From Candidatus Phyllobacterium onerii (GTDB lineage: Bacteria; Pseudomonadota; Alphaproteobacteria; Rhizobiales; Rhizobiaceae), in NCBI RefSeq assembly GCF_028331445.1, contig NZ_JAQMHX010000002.1, forward strand, positions 1-64,000: a stretch of 64,000 nucleotides of DNA, in the 5' to 3' direction. The notes beneath the pieces were generated by a model. The model did not search any database. It was not told where the DNA came from and worked only from the letters and a program-made list of their open reading frames with translations. Positions within the stretch are counted from its first letter, which is position 1, and each line of letters starts with the position of its first letter. A program made the translations under genes and the position numbers. This document shows positions 32,528-41,625 of the stretch, in pieces.

Positions 32528-34204
32528 ATGCCACCCCACGGCACGGACAATCCATCTCGCCATACTGACCAGGGTCTGCGGCCCGACCTGGTGGCGGGGC
32601 TCACGGCGGCGGCGGTTGTGCTGCCCAAAGCCATGGCCTATGCGACGGTTGCTGGCCTGCCAGTCAGCGTAGGGCTTTACACTGCCTTTGTTCCGATGAT
32701 CGTCTATGCCCTTTTGGGTACGTCACGGGTCCTGAGCACCAGCTCAACTACGACCCTGGCGATACTTACCGCCGCAGAGCTGGGTATGGCGGTGCCGGAC
32801 GGAGACCCCGCAAAGCTGATCACTGCGACTGCGACCCTGACCGCCCTGACCGGAGCCCTGCTTGTTCTGGCTTCCGTGTTACGTCTCGGGTTCGTGGCAA
32901 ACCTGATTTCAACGCCGGTACTGACCGGCTTCAAGGCGGGCATCGGTCTTGTGATTATACTTGATCAAGTGCCGAAGCTTTTCGGCATCCACATAACGAA
33001 AGAGGGCTTTCTCCGCGACGTGCTTAGCCTCGTCCAGCATCTTCCCGAGAGTTCCCTCCTCACGCTAGCGCTCGGGGCCACGGCGCTGGTCATGCTCCTG
33101 ATTACGGAGCGCATCTGGCCACACTCGCCGGCACCGCTGGTGGTGGTCGCCGCAGGCATCGCCGTTTCCTGGTTCGGCGGTCTGAGCGGTGCCGGTGTGG
33201 CAACGGTCGGCCTCATTCCCCAGGCTTTGCCCTCCATAACGCTGCCAACCCCGGACCTCGTTATTATGCTGCTTCCCGGGGCCATCGGCATAGCGCTAAT
33301 GAGCTTTACAGAGACGATCGCCGCCGGCAGGGCCTTTGCTGTCCGTTCGGATCCGCCGATCAGGGCGAACCGGGAACTTCTCGCCGTCGGCGCGGCCAAC
33401 CTGTCTGGCGCTTTCTTCGGAGCCATGCCGGCCGGCGGCGGGACATCGCAGACGGCGGTGGTGCGCTCCGTCGGAGGGCGGACGCAGAAGGCATCTCTCG
33501 TCACGGCTGCTGCCTCTGCGGCAACCATGCTGGCTCTGGCCCCGCTGTTGGGGCTTCTGCCGCAGGCGGTGCTCGCGGCGATCGTGATCGTGTATTCAAT
33601 TGGACTGATACAGCCGCTCGAATTCCTATCGATCCGCAAGGTGCGAACAATGGAGTTCCGATGGGCGCTCGCGGCATTCCTCGGCGTGCTCGCTTTCGGT
33701 ACGCTTCAGGGCATCATCGTTGCGATCGTGCTGTCGCTGATTGGCCTCTCCAGTCAGGCGGCGCGACCGCGCATCCACGTGATCGGCCGCAAACGGGGGG
33801 AAGACCTGCTGCGCCCAATATCGCTAGAGCACCCGGATGACGAAACCTTCGAAGGTCTTCTGATCGTGCGTCCCGAAGGAAGGCTATTCTTCGCCAACGC
33901 CCAGCAGGTCGGCGACCGGATCCGGGAACTCGTTACCAAAGACAAACCAGGCGTCCTGATGCTCGACTTCAGCCGGGTCTTCGATATCGAATACTCTGCG
34001 CTGCAAATGATGATCGATGGCGAACGTCGCTTTGCGGAAGAAGGAGTCGCGATATGGCTGGCCGGCCTCAATCCGGATGTGCTTGACTACGTCCGAAGGT
34101 CCGGCTTCGCCAACCATGTCGGTAACGATCGTATGTTTCCCACCGCCGAAGCCGGCCTTCTGCGATATCTCACTTCCTCCCGGCCCATTTCCGGCGATGA
34201 TTGA
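32528..34204 (+). CDS. SulP-family anion transporter with STAS domain
   Basis: A 558-residue inner-membrane transporter. The SulP start (RPDLVAGLTAAAVVLPKAMA), the SSTTTLAILTAAELG segment and FFGAMPAGGGTSQTAV are family marks; a STAS domain fills about residues 440-545 (LMLDFSRVFDIEYSALQMMI). Members carry sulfate, bicarbonate, dicarboxylates or other anions; the substrate is not visible. AGGAG lies eight bases before the ATG. No carbonic anhydrase or sulfur gene is adjacent. Confidence 0.92.
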   Translation: MPPHGTDNPSRHTDQGLRPDLVAGLTAAAVVLPKAMAYATVAGLPVSVGLYTAFVPMIVYALLGTSRVLSTSSTTTLAILTAAELGMAVPDGDPAKLITATATLTALTGALLVLASVLRLGFVANLISTPVLTGFKAGIGLVIILDQVPKLFGIHITKEGFLRDVLSLVQHLPESSLLTLALGATALVMLLITERIWPHSPAPLVVVAAGIAVSWFGGLSGAGVATVGLIPQALPSITLPTPDLVIMLLPGAIGIALMSFTETIAAGRAFAVRSDPPIRANRELLAVGAANLSGAFFGAMPAGGGTSQTAVVRSVGGRTQKASLVTAAASAATMLALAPLLGLLPQAVLAAIVIVYSIGLIQPLEFLSIRKVRTMEFRWALAAFLGVLAFGTLQGIIVAIVLSLIGLSSQAARPRIHVIGRKRGEDLLRPISLEHPDDETFEGLLIVRPEGRLFFANAQQVGDRIRELVTKDKPGVLMLDFSRVFDIEYSALQMMIDGERRFAEEGVAIWLAGLNPDVLDYVRRSGFANHVGNDRMFPTAEAGLLRYLTSSRPISGDD

Positions 34205-34428
34205 TGCTCGGACTGCTCGCATGCATTGCAAGGCGGAGGCGAAAGAAAGGAAAACAGAAAAAATGCCGGCCCAGCGATCGCGCCTATGTTATTTTCCGGC
34301 GCATGACGCCAGTTGAGCTTGACCCGGTGCAAACTATCGCGGGCTGCGTCAGTTTAACAGATTTTCTGGGAGGAAGAGGCCGTGGAACACGGCTTGGGAT
34401 TAAGGATGCCTGATAATGAGGTGACGCC

Positions 34429-34740
34429 ATGAGAGAACGCAAGGAGTCTTATGTTCCGTATCATGTCCGATACGAAATAAAGCCGCCCAAGGAGGACGGC
34501 CCCTATCTTCGGCGCGGCGCTGAATGTGCGGACGCGATCGAGGAGATGTTCAAGGATCAGATTGCCCTTCCTTTCAACCACCTCACCTACATCCGGGTGC
34601 ATGAGAAGGCCAGGGAAGCCGGTTGGCAGGATCAGGAGATCCGTAAGGCCATCCTCTTTTGGACCGACCAGATGATGCTTAGCCAGGTAGCAGGATCTGA
34701 CGGCGAGGTCATCGACTATCTGGACGAGTTCTGGCGCTGA
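34429..34740 (+). CDS. Hypothetical soluble protein
   Basis: A 103-residue product, all-helical in appearance, with PYLRRGAECADAIEEMFKDQ and KAILFWTDQMMLSQVAG. It stands 224 bases after the SulP gene; GAGGTGACGCC precedes the ATG. Not recognised beyond being a normal-looking gene by codon use. Confidence 0.55.
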   Translation: MRERKESYVPYHVRYEIKPPKEDGPYLRRGAECADAIEEMFKDQIALPFNHLTYIRVHEKAREAGWQDQEIRKAILFWTDQMMLSQVAGSDGEVIDYLDEFWR

Positions 34741-34919
34741 AAAATGAGACCAGAACTGGATTTCTGATTGTCCCACCGGCTAGCACAATCGCCAGGTGGT
34801 CGTGCTTCGCCCCAACTGGGCGGCATGGATCTACCTGACGAAGTCCGAGACAGAACTGCTGCGGCCGCTCCCAGAAGGTCGCTGACCGTGGAGACCGTGC
34901 GGCCGGAAACGGACTGATC

Positions 34920-35360
34920 TTAACGCGCCCTACCCGACTTTCGACCGAGCCCCATGGTCTTGGCCAGACGGGAGCGAGCCTCGGCGTAGTTCGGGGCGAC
35001 CATCGGATAGGAAGGATCAAGACTCCATCTCTTGCGGTATTCTTCCGGCGTGAGATCAAAGGAATTCTTCAAGTGCCGCTTCAGCGATTTGAACTTCTTG
35101 CCGTCTTCGAGACAAATTATGTAATCGGGTGTAACCGACTTTTTGCGGTTCACTGCAGGTACGGGGCTCGGCGAGGCAATTGCCGTCTCTTTGTTTCCAA
35201 TCGCTGCCCTCGATAAAGCAGCATGCACGGTGTTGAGCAACATCGGCAAATCCGCGGCAGGTATTGCGTTATTGCGGACGTAAGCCGCCACCAACTTGGC
35301 CGTCAGATCGACCAGCTTGCCCTTGTTCGACGCGGTATCGACTTCTTGGATAGTGATCAA
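34920..35360 (-). CDS. Ros/MucR-family transcriptional regulator
   Basis: A 146-residue DNA-binding protein. The N-terminal part (LTAKLVAAYVRNN, then VHAALS) is the MucR oligomerisation region, and residues 81-115 carry the finger IICLEDGKKFKSLKRHL followed by LTPEEYRKRW. Cys83, Asp86 and His96 are present, but the second His usually found about five residues on is replaced (KNSF). Some family members lack zinc ligands. MucR proteins repress many genes, including exopolysaccharide and virulence genes, at AT-rich sites. The start appears to be TTG at 35360 with GGGG before it. It is alone on the minus strand. Confidence 0.85.
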   Translation of the reverse strand: MITIQEVDTASNKGKLVDLTAKLVAAYVRNNAIPAADLPMLLNTVHAALSRAAIGNKETAIASPSPVPAVNRKKSVTPDYIICLEDGKKFKSLKRHLKNSFDLTPEEYRKRWSLDPSYPMVAPNYAEARSRLAKTMGLGRKSGRAR

Positions 35361-35664
35361 TCAATCCCCACAAATCAAATATCTAAATCTATTGGTATGA
35401 TCTTGAACACCAGTTGTTCTAATAATACAAATGCGGCAAACAGGAAATGGTATCGGGTGGTTGCCGATTGAATGGTCACCAATGGAACAATGCATAAGGA
35501 GACTGGCCGAGGACAAGGACGGCAAACCCACATCACAATGACCCCGCTGATGTGCCGCCGTTACATCGACGGAGCCACGCCATCCAATACCGATAGCCAG
35601 ACTTATCGGGCATCCGTCAGCGTGTTATCGTTGAAAGAGTGTGGGAACGCCGCCGGAGGTTGAA
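35361..35664. other. AT-rich divergent intergenic region at the MucR-type gene
   Basis: The first 60 bases upstream of the regulator gene are clearly AT-rich (ATCAAATATCTAAATCTATT), the type of DNA that MucR proteins bind, so autoregulation is plausible. A short plus-strand frame (35472-35663) has no site and is not accepted. Confidence 0.4.
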
Positions 35665-36102
35665 ATGGAAGCAAGAACTGCCACACCTAAACATCTCAGC
35701 CACGTTTTTGATCATCTCGCCGACCGATTGAGCCATGAGTATGCGACCGCTGGTGAAACCGAAAACAAAGCGAAAGAAAATCTGCTGATGGACCTTCGCG
35801 AAGGACGCGGGCACGCCTTGATGGATGGCGACGAGACCTTGGCGGTAATTACTTGGCATGACGAAGGCGGCATCGCGAACACGTCATTTGCAGCGAATGA
35901 AGAATTCTTCACTGCGAAGACTGTCCGCTTCTGCAAGCGCCACATCAAGAAAATCCAAAAGCTTTGCGGCAACGTCCCCATCCGGTCTATGAGCCAGAGT
36001 GATCGCCCTGACGTTGAACGATGGTTTGCTTTGATCGGTTTTGAAAAGGTCGAGCAGCACGAAAATAGCGCTACGTTCGAGTTGCCTTCCAACCGAGCTT
36101 AG
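35665..36102 (+). CDS. GNAT-like hypothetical protein
   Basis: A 145-residue product. ATG 35665 is preceded by GGAGG at eight bases. The C-terminal part, ERWFALIGFEKVEQHENSATF, resembles the last strands of N-acetyltransferase folds and phage-type GNAT proteins; the usual acetyl-CoA loop is not obvious. It contains ALMDGDETLAVITWHDEGG. Function is therefore tentative. Confidence 0.5.
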   Translation: MEARTATPKHLSHVFDHLADRLSHEYATAGETENKAKENLLMDLREGRGHALMDGDETLAVITWHDEGGIANTSFAANEEFFTAKTVRFCKRHIKKIQKLCGNVPIRSMSQSDRPDVERWFALIGFEKVEQHENSATFELPSNRA

Positions 36103-36253
36103 TTCTTCCTTTGCCTTTAATCCTGTCCGTCATCAAATATCAAGCCGCATTCGACCCGAACCCCATCGCCGGCCTCCTAACGAAACTTAATTTGCTTAGA
36201 GGTCTTCATTTGCATTTGTGCAACATCCAGACGCACAAACACGTATTTGGCAG

Positions 36254-36451
36254 CTAATTGACCATCTCAGGCATTTGGTAGGTGCCGGTTAGAACTGCGT
36301 CGCTCGGTTGATACATGCGCAGTATGACGTAGAAATCGCCCTTTTGGCGAACGACGCGCGATGATGTCCGCCGGGTGGTCAGCCTCTGCGATTCGCCAAA
36401 GTGAAGGTGGTAACCGATCGGCGCGTCAGCCGCCGGCACGCGTTCAACCAA
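36254..36451 (-). pseudogene. C-terminal stump of a DUF1214/DUF1254-type protein
   Basis: A 65-codon frame whose end, QKGDFYVILRMYQPSDAVLT, matches the way DUF1214 domains finish (F.LILRLYWP...LDG.W..P). Only the last strands are present. It overlaps the end of the broken DUF2955 gene by eight bases and is probably left from a longer gene. Confidence 0.5.
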
Positions 36452-37233
36452 GACTGCGCTTGTGCCGAGGCCAAAGCAACGTTGTCATGAAGATCGCATA
36501 GGCGATGGCTACCAGTATATAGGTTATCACGAGCCCCAAGGCGGCGCGCGTGCTGGCCGCGACGTCGAATTGGGACAGCAGTGACACGATTATTATCGGA
36601 ATGACGATCGCGTAGCCAGCCCTTCGCGTGTCAGACAGGCAACCACCGCGATCAGCAGTATGGCGGTGTTGGCCGCAGCGTAGCGTGCCGCACGCGGATA
36701 CGTCGTTTTCCTCGCGGCCTGAAGAGCGGAACTGCCTCTGTCTGGAATCAAGGCATGGGCCCCCCACATCAAAAGCATTCCGGTCACCACACCCTGAACC
36801 AGGATCATAAGAATGGTGTCGCCGAGGTCTTCGTTCAGAATTGTGGAGCGGCACCATAACCGCAATGACCAGCACCAGAAAAGATTGTGAGGCCGCCCTT
36901 ACCGTTGGCCTGGTAGTAGAAACATCCAAAGTAAATCAGTCCCAGCAGGAGCAAGAGAACGGGCGGCCTGTCGCCGGTCAGAACCGTTATAAATTGCAAA
37001 TATGCTCCTACGACAAGAATTTGCACTATGACTGCCAACGCCTTTTGCAACGGCATGGGGCGGGAACTCGAGATCAGAAACTGTGCCGCAAACAATGGCC
37101 CAAGGAAGGGGATGATAGCCCCCGAATAGACCGACCAGGAAAAGCCGACCGCAACGGCAAGCGCTATGCGCAGACCCTTGCGCTTTACATTGACGCGGTC
37201 CTCCTCGTGCCAAAGAAGCGTATCAGCTGACAT
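36444..37233 (-). pseudogene. Broken DUF2955-family membrane protein gene
   Basis: Three frames in succession carry pieces of one membrane protein: 37233-36850 (SGAIIPFLGPLFAAQFLISS, VLLLLLGLIYFGCFYYQANG), 36865-36600 (GDTILMILVQGVVTGMLLMW) and the last 130 bases to 36444 (RAALGLVITYILVAIAYAIF). At least two indels break it. Intact DUF2955 proteins act with an HlyD-type adaptor in aromatic-acid-type efflux; the adaptor gene just upstream is damaged as well. Confidence 0.75.
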
Positions 37234-37236
37234 AGG

Positions 37237-38298
37237 TCAGGACCGAAAGAATCCGGATCCAGATGCTGCCGAGCGCATTGGTGACCGGATGGTCTCCGGT
37301 GTAGATGAAACATTGGCCTGCGAACCGTATCGCACGCCCTTGGGCCGCCCTTCGTCGAGAACCAGGCGGATGGGAAAGCTCTGCGGTGCTCGCACCCATC
37401 CAGTGTCCGTGGAAATCTTCGGCAGGCGTGTCGCGGGGTCGACACTTCCCTGGGCCACCCCCATCCCGATGCCTTCAACCGTGGCGGCGAAAATCTTACC
37501 CGGGAGAACATCGAAAAGCACCTCAGCACGGTCGCCCGCGGCAACGATCTCGAGGCTGTTTTCCTTGAACGCAGCCGTGATCCAGATCGTGCCAGTATCG
37601 ATGAAGGTCATTGCACTCTCCCCAGCGCTGAGCATACCTCCGACGGAGAGCTGGAGATTGGTGACGACGCCTTCCGCCGGGGCTGAAACCGCCGTGCGCA
37701 GCAGATCAAGCTGGGCTTTTTCAAGCGCCGCGAGCGCCTCCTGCAATTGCGGATTGTCTTTTCCTGCGGGTCCAAGCTCCTCCCGGGCTCGCGCGAGGTC
37801 GGCTTCGGCTGCATCCACACCGGCATCTGCCTGATCCAGCGCCGCCGCGGCCTCATCATGTTTCGCCTGGGCGTAGATACCGCGCTTGACAAGTTCCCCG
37901 GCGCGAGTGGCTTGATCCTGCACATTGACCCGGACTGCCTTCGACTCCAACACCTTGGCCTGGGCGACATCGACGGCCGCGGTCGAAGCGCCGATCGTCT
38001 GACCTACCCCCGCCAGGCGTGCTTCCGCCTCTGCCACTGCAATCCGGTAGTGTTCCGGATCCAGCCGAAACAGCATCTGGCCGGGCGTTCACGGCACTGT
38101 TGTCAGTACGCCAACTTCAATAAACCGCCCGGTAACCTCGGGCGCTACGCCAACGACATAGCCACTGACGGTCGCCTGCGAGGAAGAAGGCATGCGCCGC
38201 TCCATGAAAACCGTCACGACGAACAGAAGTAACGCCACCACGAGCACGGTAATTGCGACCGTGCGCTGCGGGTTTTGCTCTTTCAGAGGCGCGCCCAT
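37237..38298 (-). pseudogene. HlyD-family membrane fusion gene with internal stop
   Basis: The 5' part encodes a membrane anchor and the first lipoyl motif (GYVVGVAPEVTGRFIEVGV). TGA at 38089-38091 stops it. After the stop the same frame continues as a normal HlyD protein: GQMLFRLDPEHYRI, a coiled coil, SAPAEGVVTNLQLSVGGM and the barrel domain. Between VGV and GQMLF another frame gives DNSAVNA, the expected family sequence, so one base was lost before it and one gained after it. The stop is a by-product of that pair. The gene ends three bases before the DUF2955 gene. Confidence 0.8.
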
Positions 38299-38601
38299 AG
38301 TATTTGGAGCATCATCACGAGGGCCCCAGCTGCATCCGACGCCATGTCGTTTGCCCCCAAGATCACGCGGCCGTCGCGTTGGAACGGCAATTTAGTCCTA
38401 AGCTGCCGCCATCGCAACGGGCACCGATGCGATGGCGGCCAAGGAACCCGCCCACATGACTGCGCCGGGCTGAGGCTGCATTGGGCCTCTCAATGGCTTG
38501 TTCAATGCGCGTCTGCCTTGCGGAAAGGCCGAAACAGGTAAATAGTTGGTTGGAGGACCGAGCTATCTGAAATCCAGATTGCCTCGGAAGGGGGCAGCAA
38601 A
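38299..38601. other. Divergent promoter region, HlyD remnant / AI-2E permease
   Basis: No gene is supported here. It holds the upstream regions of both flanking genes; no clear palindrome is seen. Confidence 0.35.
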
Positions 38602-39705
38602 ATGCAGCCGAACGTCACAATCCCTGAGCGTGCGCCGTCGCTTTTGAGAATGCTCGATTCAGTGCTTCAGATCGGCCTCGTGGGCCTGCTAATCTTTGCC
38701 TGTAGCCGCATCATATTGCCGTTTACCGGCATCTTGCTCTGGTCGGTGATCCTCGCGGTCATGCTCTATCCGCTGCACCGACGCTTGGTCGCCCGGGTCG
38801 GAAATCGCTGGTCGGCGACGTTGATCGGGCTGGTCAGCGTTGCGCTGATGCTGGTCCCGTTGGTCATGGTGGTGACGTCGCTCGCGACTTCCACACTGGA
38901 GTTGGTCTCGGGCTTGCAGGACAGCAGGCTGACGGTGCCTGCGCCGCCGCTATGGCTTGCCGACCTGCCGCTGGTCGGCCAGAAATTGACCGACACATGG
39001 GTGCTTGTCGAGACAAACATGCCGGCGGCGCTTGCCAAGTACAGCAAAATGCTCGGTGGAGCTGCATCATGGCTGGCGTCGTTCGCGGGCGGTTTGGCCG
39101 CCGGTCAGCTGTCGTTCGTACTTTCGTTCGCAGTCGCTGCCGTGCTCATCGCCTATGGCGAAGGCTGCACCGAGTTTGCCAGTCGCCTGTTGGAACGTAT
39201 CACCGGCAGTAATGCGCAAGGCCCCCGACTGGTTGCGATGACTGCCGCTACAATCCGAGGTGTGGCGGTCGGCGTCGTCGGCGTAGCGGTCATCCAGTCG
39301 TTGCTGATCGGGATAGGCTTTTTCGCTATAGGTCTTTCGTCAGCTAGCATCTTGACGCTCGTGGTGCTGTTGTTTGCCATCGTGCAGGTGCCGGCGTTGC
39401 TGCTAACACTACCTGTCATCGCCTATGTTCTTGCGACGGAAGCGACCACGCCGGCGATCATCTTTTCAATCTGGACCGTTATTGCCGGCCTCAGCGACAA
39501 CCTCCTCAAGCCACTGATGCTCGGCCGCGGACTTGAAGTTCCGATGCCGATCATTCTCATTGGTGTGATTGGCGGCATGATCGCCGACGGTCTTCTCGGC
39601 CTGTTTGTGGGCCCGGTTCTCCTGGCCGTTGGCTACGTCCTGCTTATGGAGTGGCTCCGGTACAAACCCGTTGAGGGCGGGCCGCCGACGGAAGGTCCGC
39701 CATGA
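38602..39705 (+). CDS. AI-2E family (PerM-type) transporter
   Basis: A 367-residue inner-membrane protein with about eight helices and the family's long periplasmic or cytoplasmic middle loop. It shows ILLWSVILAVMLYPLHRRL near the start, and PALLLTLPVIAYVL plus GLEVPMPIILIGVIGGMIADG near the end. The family includes the TqsA signal exporter and Na+/H+-antiport members; the name does not prove AI-2 transport. GGAAGGGGGC precedes the ATG. The stop overlaps the next gene's ATG (ATGA), so they form an operon with a channel-like protein. Confidence 0.9.
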   Translation: MQPNVTIPERAPSLLRMLDSVLQIGLVGLLIFACSRIILPFTGILLWSVILAVMLYPLHRRLVARVGNRWSATLIGLVSVALMLVPLVMVVTSLATSTLELVSGLQDSRLTVPAPPLWLADLPLVGQKLTDTWVLVETNMPAALAKYSKMLGGAASWLASFAGGLAAGQLSFVLSFAVAAVLIAYGEGCTEFASRLLERITGSNAQGPRLVAMTAATIRGVAVGVVGVAVIQSLLIGIGFFAIGLSSASILTLVVLLFAIVQVPALLLTLPVIAYVLATEATTPAIIFSIWTVIAGLSDNLLKPLMLGRGLEVPMPIILIGVIGGMIADGLLGLFVGPVLLAVGYVLLMEWLRYKPVEGGPPTEGPP

Positions 39706-40145
39706 TCGTGGTTATTGCTCTCGGCTTGCTGGTCATGTTGGCATGCCTTGCATTTCAGGTGCTGGCATCGGTGATCGCCGCGCGTTACTTTGCCCGGACC
39801 TCCCGACAACCGTTCGGTGCTAAGCCGCTGCGTGGGATTTTCGTTCAATTCTCGATTCTGATGCTGGTGCTAATGATCGGCAACATCGTCCAGGTTGTGT
39901 TTTGGGCGTTGCTGTACAGACTGCTCGGTGCATTTGCGGACTTTGAAACGGCCATGTATTTTTCGGGCGTGACCTTCACTTCGCTCGGCTATGGTGACGT
40001 TTTGCTGCAAGGCCGAATGCGGCTGCTCGGGCCGCTCCAGGCTGCCAACGGTCTGATGATGTTCGGGGTCACCACGGCACTCTTCATCTCCGTTATCCAG
40101 CAGGTCACCGCCAAATGGATCGCCGTTCAGTCAGGCCGAACGTAG
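39702..40145 (+). CDS. Two-helix potassium channel-like protein
   Basis: A 147-residue membrane protein. Helices lie at about 3-25 and 48-70; a pore loop with the selectivity filter TSLGYGD (about residue 97) is followed by the inner helix (ANGLMMFGVTTALFISVIQQ). The TxGYGD signature is that of K+ channels (Ion_trans_2). Translation is coupled to the AI-2E-type gene by ATGA overlap. There is no RCK domain. A role in adjusting membrane potential along with the permease is inference. Confidence 0.85.
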   Translation: MIVVIALGLLVMLACLAFQVLASVIAARYFARTSRQPFGAKPLRGIFVQFSILMLVLMIGNIVQVVFWALLYRLLGAFADFETAMYFSGVTFTSLGYGDVLLQGRMRLLGPLQAANGLMMFGVTTALFISVIQQVTAKWIAVQSGRT

Positions 40146-40269
40146 AACGTTTATCGAACGATCCTGGTGTCGATTTCAAGCCAGCATCGGGATCCAGAAT
40201 GACCGCTCGGGGCGACCTGCGGGTTCAAGCGACACGTGATGTGCGCTTCAGTTGATCGCGCGTTCGTTA

Positions 40270-40412
40270 TCAGGTCATCTTGATACCGAACTTGCCCTCC
40301 CATGAATCGGCGTCGCCAGCAAAGCTGGTTTCATAGTTGGCGTTGCCATATATGGTCGTGGCCTCGGCGACCGGCATGGCCGCGCCGATTCCGAGCTTGC
40401 CCCAGTAAAAGC
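40270..40412 (-). pseudogene. C-terminal stump of an autotransporter beta-domain
   Basis: The minus strand reads YWGKLGIGAAMPVAEATTIY, then GNANYETSFAGDADSWEGKF, ending GIKMT and TGA. This is how rhizobial autotransporter barrels end, except for the missing last aromatic residue. A stop in the same frame precedes it directly, so only about 45 codons survive. The rest of 40146-40497 holds nothing else. Confidence 0.65.
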
Positions 40413-40497
40413 TTCAATGAGAATGCGGCATCAACTAAAAGTGGGGAATGACCAGCTCGACGCGGCATGGGCCGCTCAACTGTTCAATGGATCTGTT

Positions 40498-41580
40498 CTA
40501 TGGCTTTGCAGAAATGACTTCGTCGAAAACGTTTCGCCATTTCTTCCCCTCATCGAGGACGATTTTTGAATCGATCACGCTGAGCTTGAGATTCTCTGGC
40601 AAAGGAAACAGCGATATGTTTGTCGGAGTGAAGCCGCGCTTCGCCAAGATCGATTGAGCATCGGTCAGTTCAAACTCATAAAAAAGGAGCGCCGCATGCG
40701 GATGGGTCGAGTGACGTGAAACCCCGATGCCATTGACGCGAGCCGGAATGGGCGCAATCCCGAACCATTCTATCGGGGCGCCGTCCTGTTTCAGTTGCTG
40801 CGCTTTGTACTGGTAGACGGTCATTGACATAGGCACTTCGCCGGACGCTGTAAGATTGGTCAGCAAAGTATGACCCTTGCGTACCGAAAGACCATTGGTG
40901 GCGGCAAGTTTCTTGAAGAAATCGATCCCCTCGGCTTCCGAAGGAAAGTTTTTCACCACGGCAGCGAGCCAGTCGAAGTCCTCGGCCTCAATGCCCAGCT
41001 TGCCCTTGAATGCAGGGTTCAGGAAATCGGTCCACGTCTTCGGTACATCGGCCGCCTGCACCAGATTGGTATTGTACGCTGACGTGATGACGTTGAGCCG
41101 CGTTCCGATCCAGCTTCGATGCTCGAAGAGGGCGGAGGGTAATATCTGGTTGAACGTCGGTGAGGAGACCGGCTGCAATATGTTCTCGCGCGTCAAGGCC
41201 TCGAGCTCCGGGCCATTGGTTTCGAGGATATCGGCGGTATAACGACCCGCGCGGGTCTCCGCGACGCCGCGCTGAAGAACGTCTTCGGAACTGCCGCGCC
41301 AGACCTCGACCTTTACACCGTATTTCTCGGTGAAAGCGCTGGTGAGCGCTGTCATGTCATCGACGGGCGCGGACGTGTAGATGGTCAGCGTGCCTTCCTG
41401 TTTCGCGCCGTCGATCAGTTTTTGCATGCGATCCGCACCGTCGTATGCGGCAAGCTCCGCGATGCTGGTCTGCGCCACGACGGGCGTTGTGACCAGAAGC
41501 AACGTCAGTAACGTTGTGGCGAATCCCAACAGTATCTGACGCCGGGATATCGTTTGGCCCTCACAAGAATGCTTTTTCAT
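40498..41580 (-). CDS. ABC transporter solute-binding protein (Fe3+/polyamine type)
   Basis: A 360-residue periplasmic protein with a twin-Arg-like N-terminus (SRRQILLGFATT) and signal cleavage after VVA. The body belongs to the class of type-II binding proteins for iron, thiamine or phosphonates: GTLTIYTSAPVDDMTALTSA, RAGRYTADILETNG, and ITSAYNTNLV. GGGAGGAA precedes the ATG. It is the last gene of a three-gene minus-strand unit with the bicupin and EutA-like genes. No permease or ATPase gene is nearby, so it is an orphan here; ligand unknown. Confidence 0.85.
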   Translation of the reverse strand: MKKHSCEGQTISRRQILLGFATTLLTLLLVTTPVVAQTSIAELAAYDGADRMQKLIDGAKQEGTLTIYTSAPVDDMTALTSAFTEKYGVKVEVWRGSSEDVLQRGVAETRAGRYTADILETNGPELEALTRENILQPVSSPTFNQILPSALFEHRSWIGTRLNVITSAYNTNLVQAADVPKTWTDFLNPAFKGKLGIEAEDFDWLAAVVKNFPSEAEGIDFFKKLAATNGLSVRKGHTLLTNLTASGEVPMSMTVYQYKAQQLKQDGAPIEWFGIAPIPARVNGIGVSRHSTHPHAALLFYEFELTDAQSILAKRGFTPTNISLFPLPENLKLSVIDSKIVLDEGKKWRNVFDEVISAKP

Positions 41581-41625
41581 GATTGTTCCTCCCTATTGGT
41601 TTTCTGAGTCTTCTGTCGTGGGTGT

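Noticed and set aside
35472-35663. Small plus-strand frame between the MucR-type and GNAT-like genes
   Set aside because: No ribosome binding site, random composition, overlaps the leader of the next gene.
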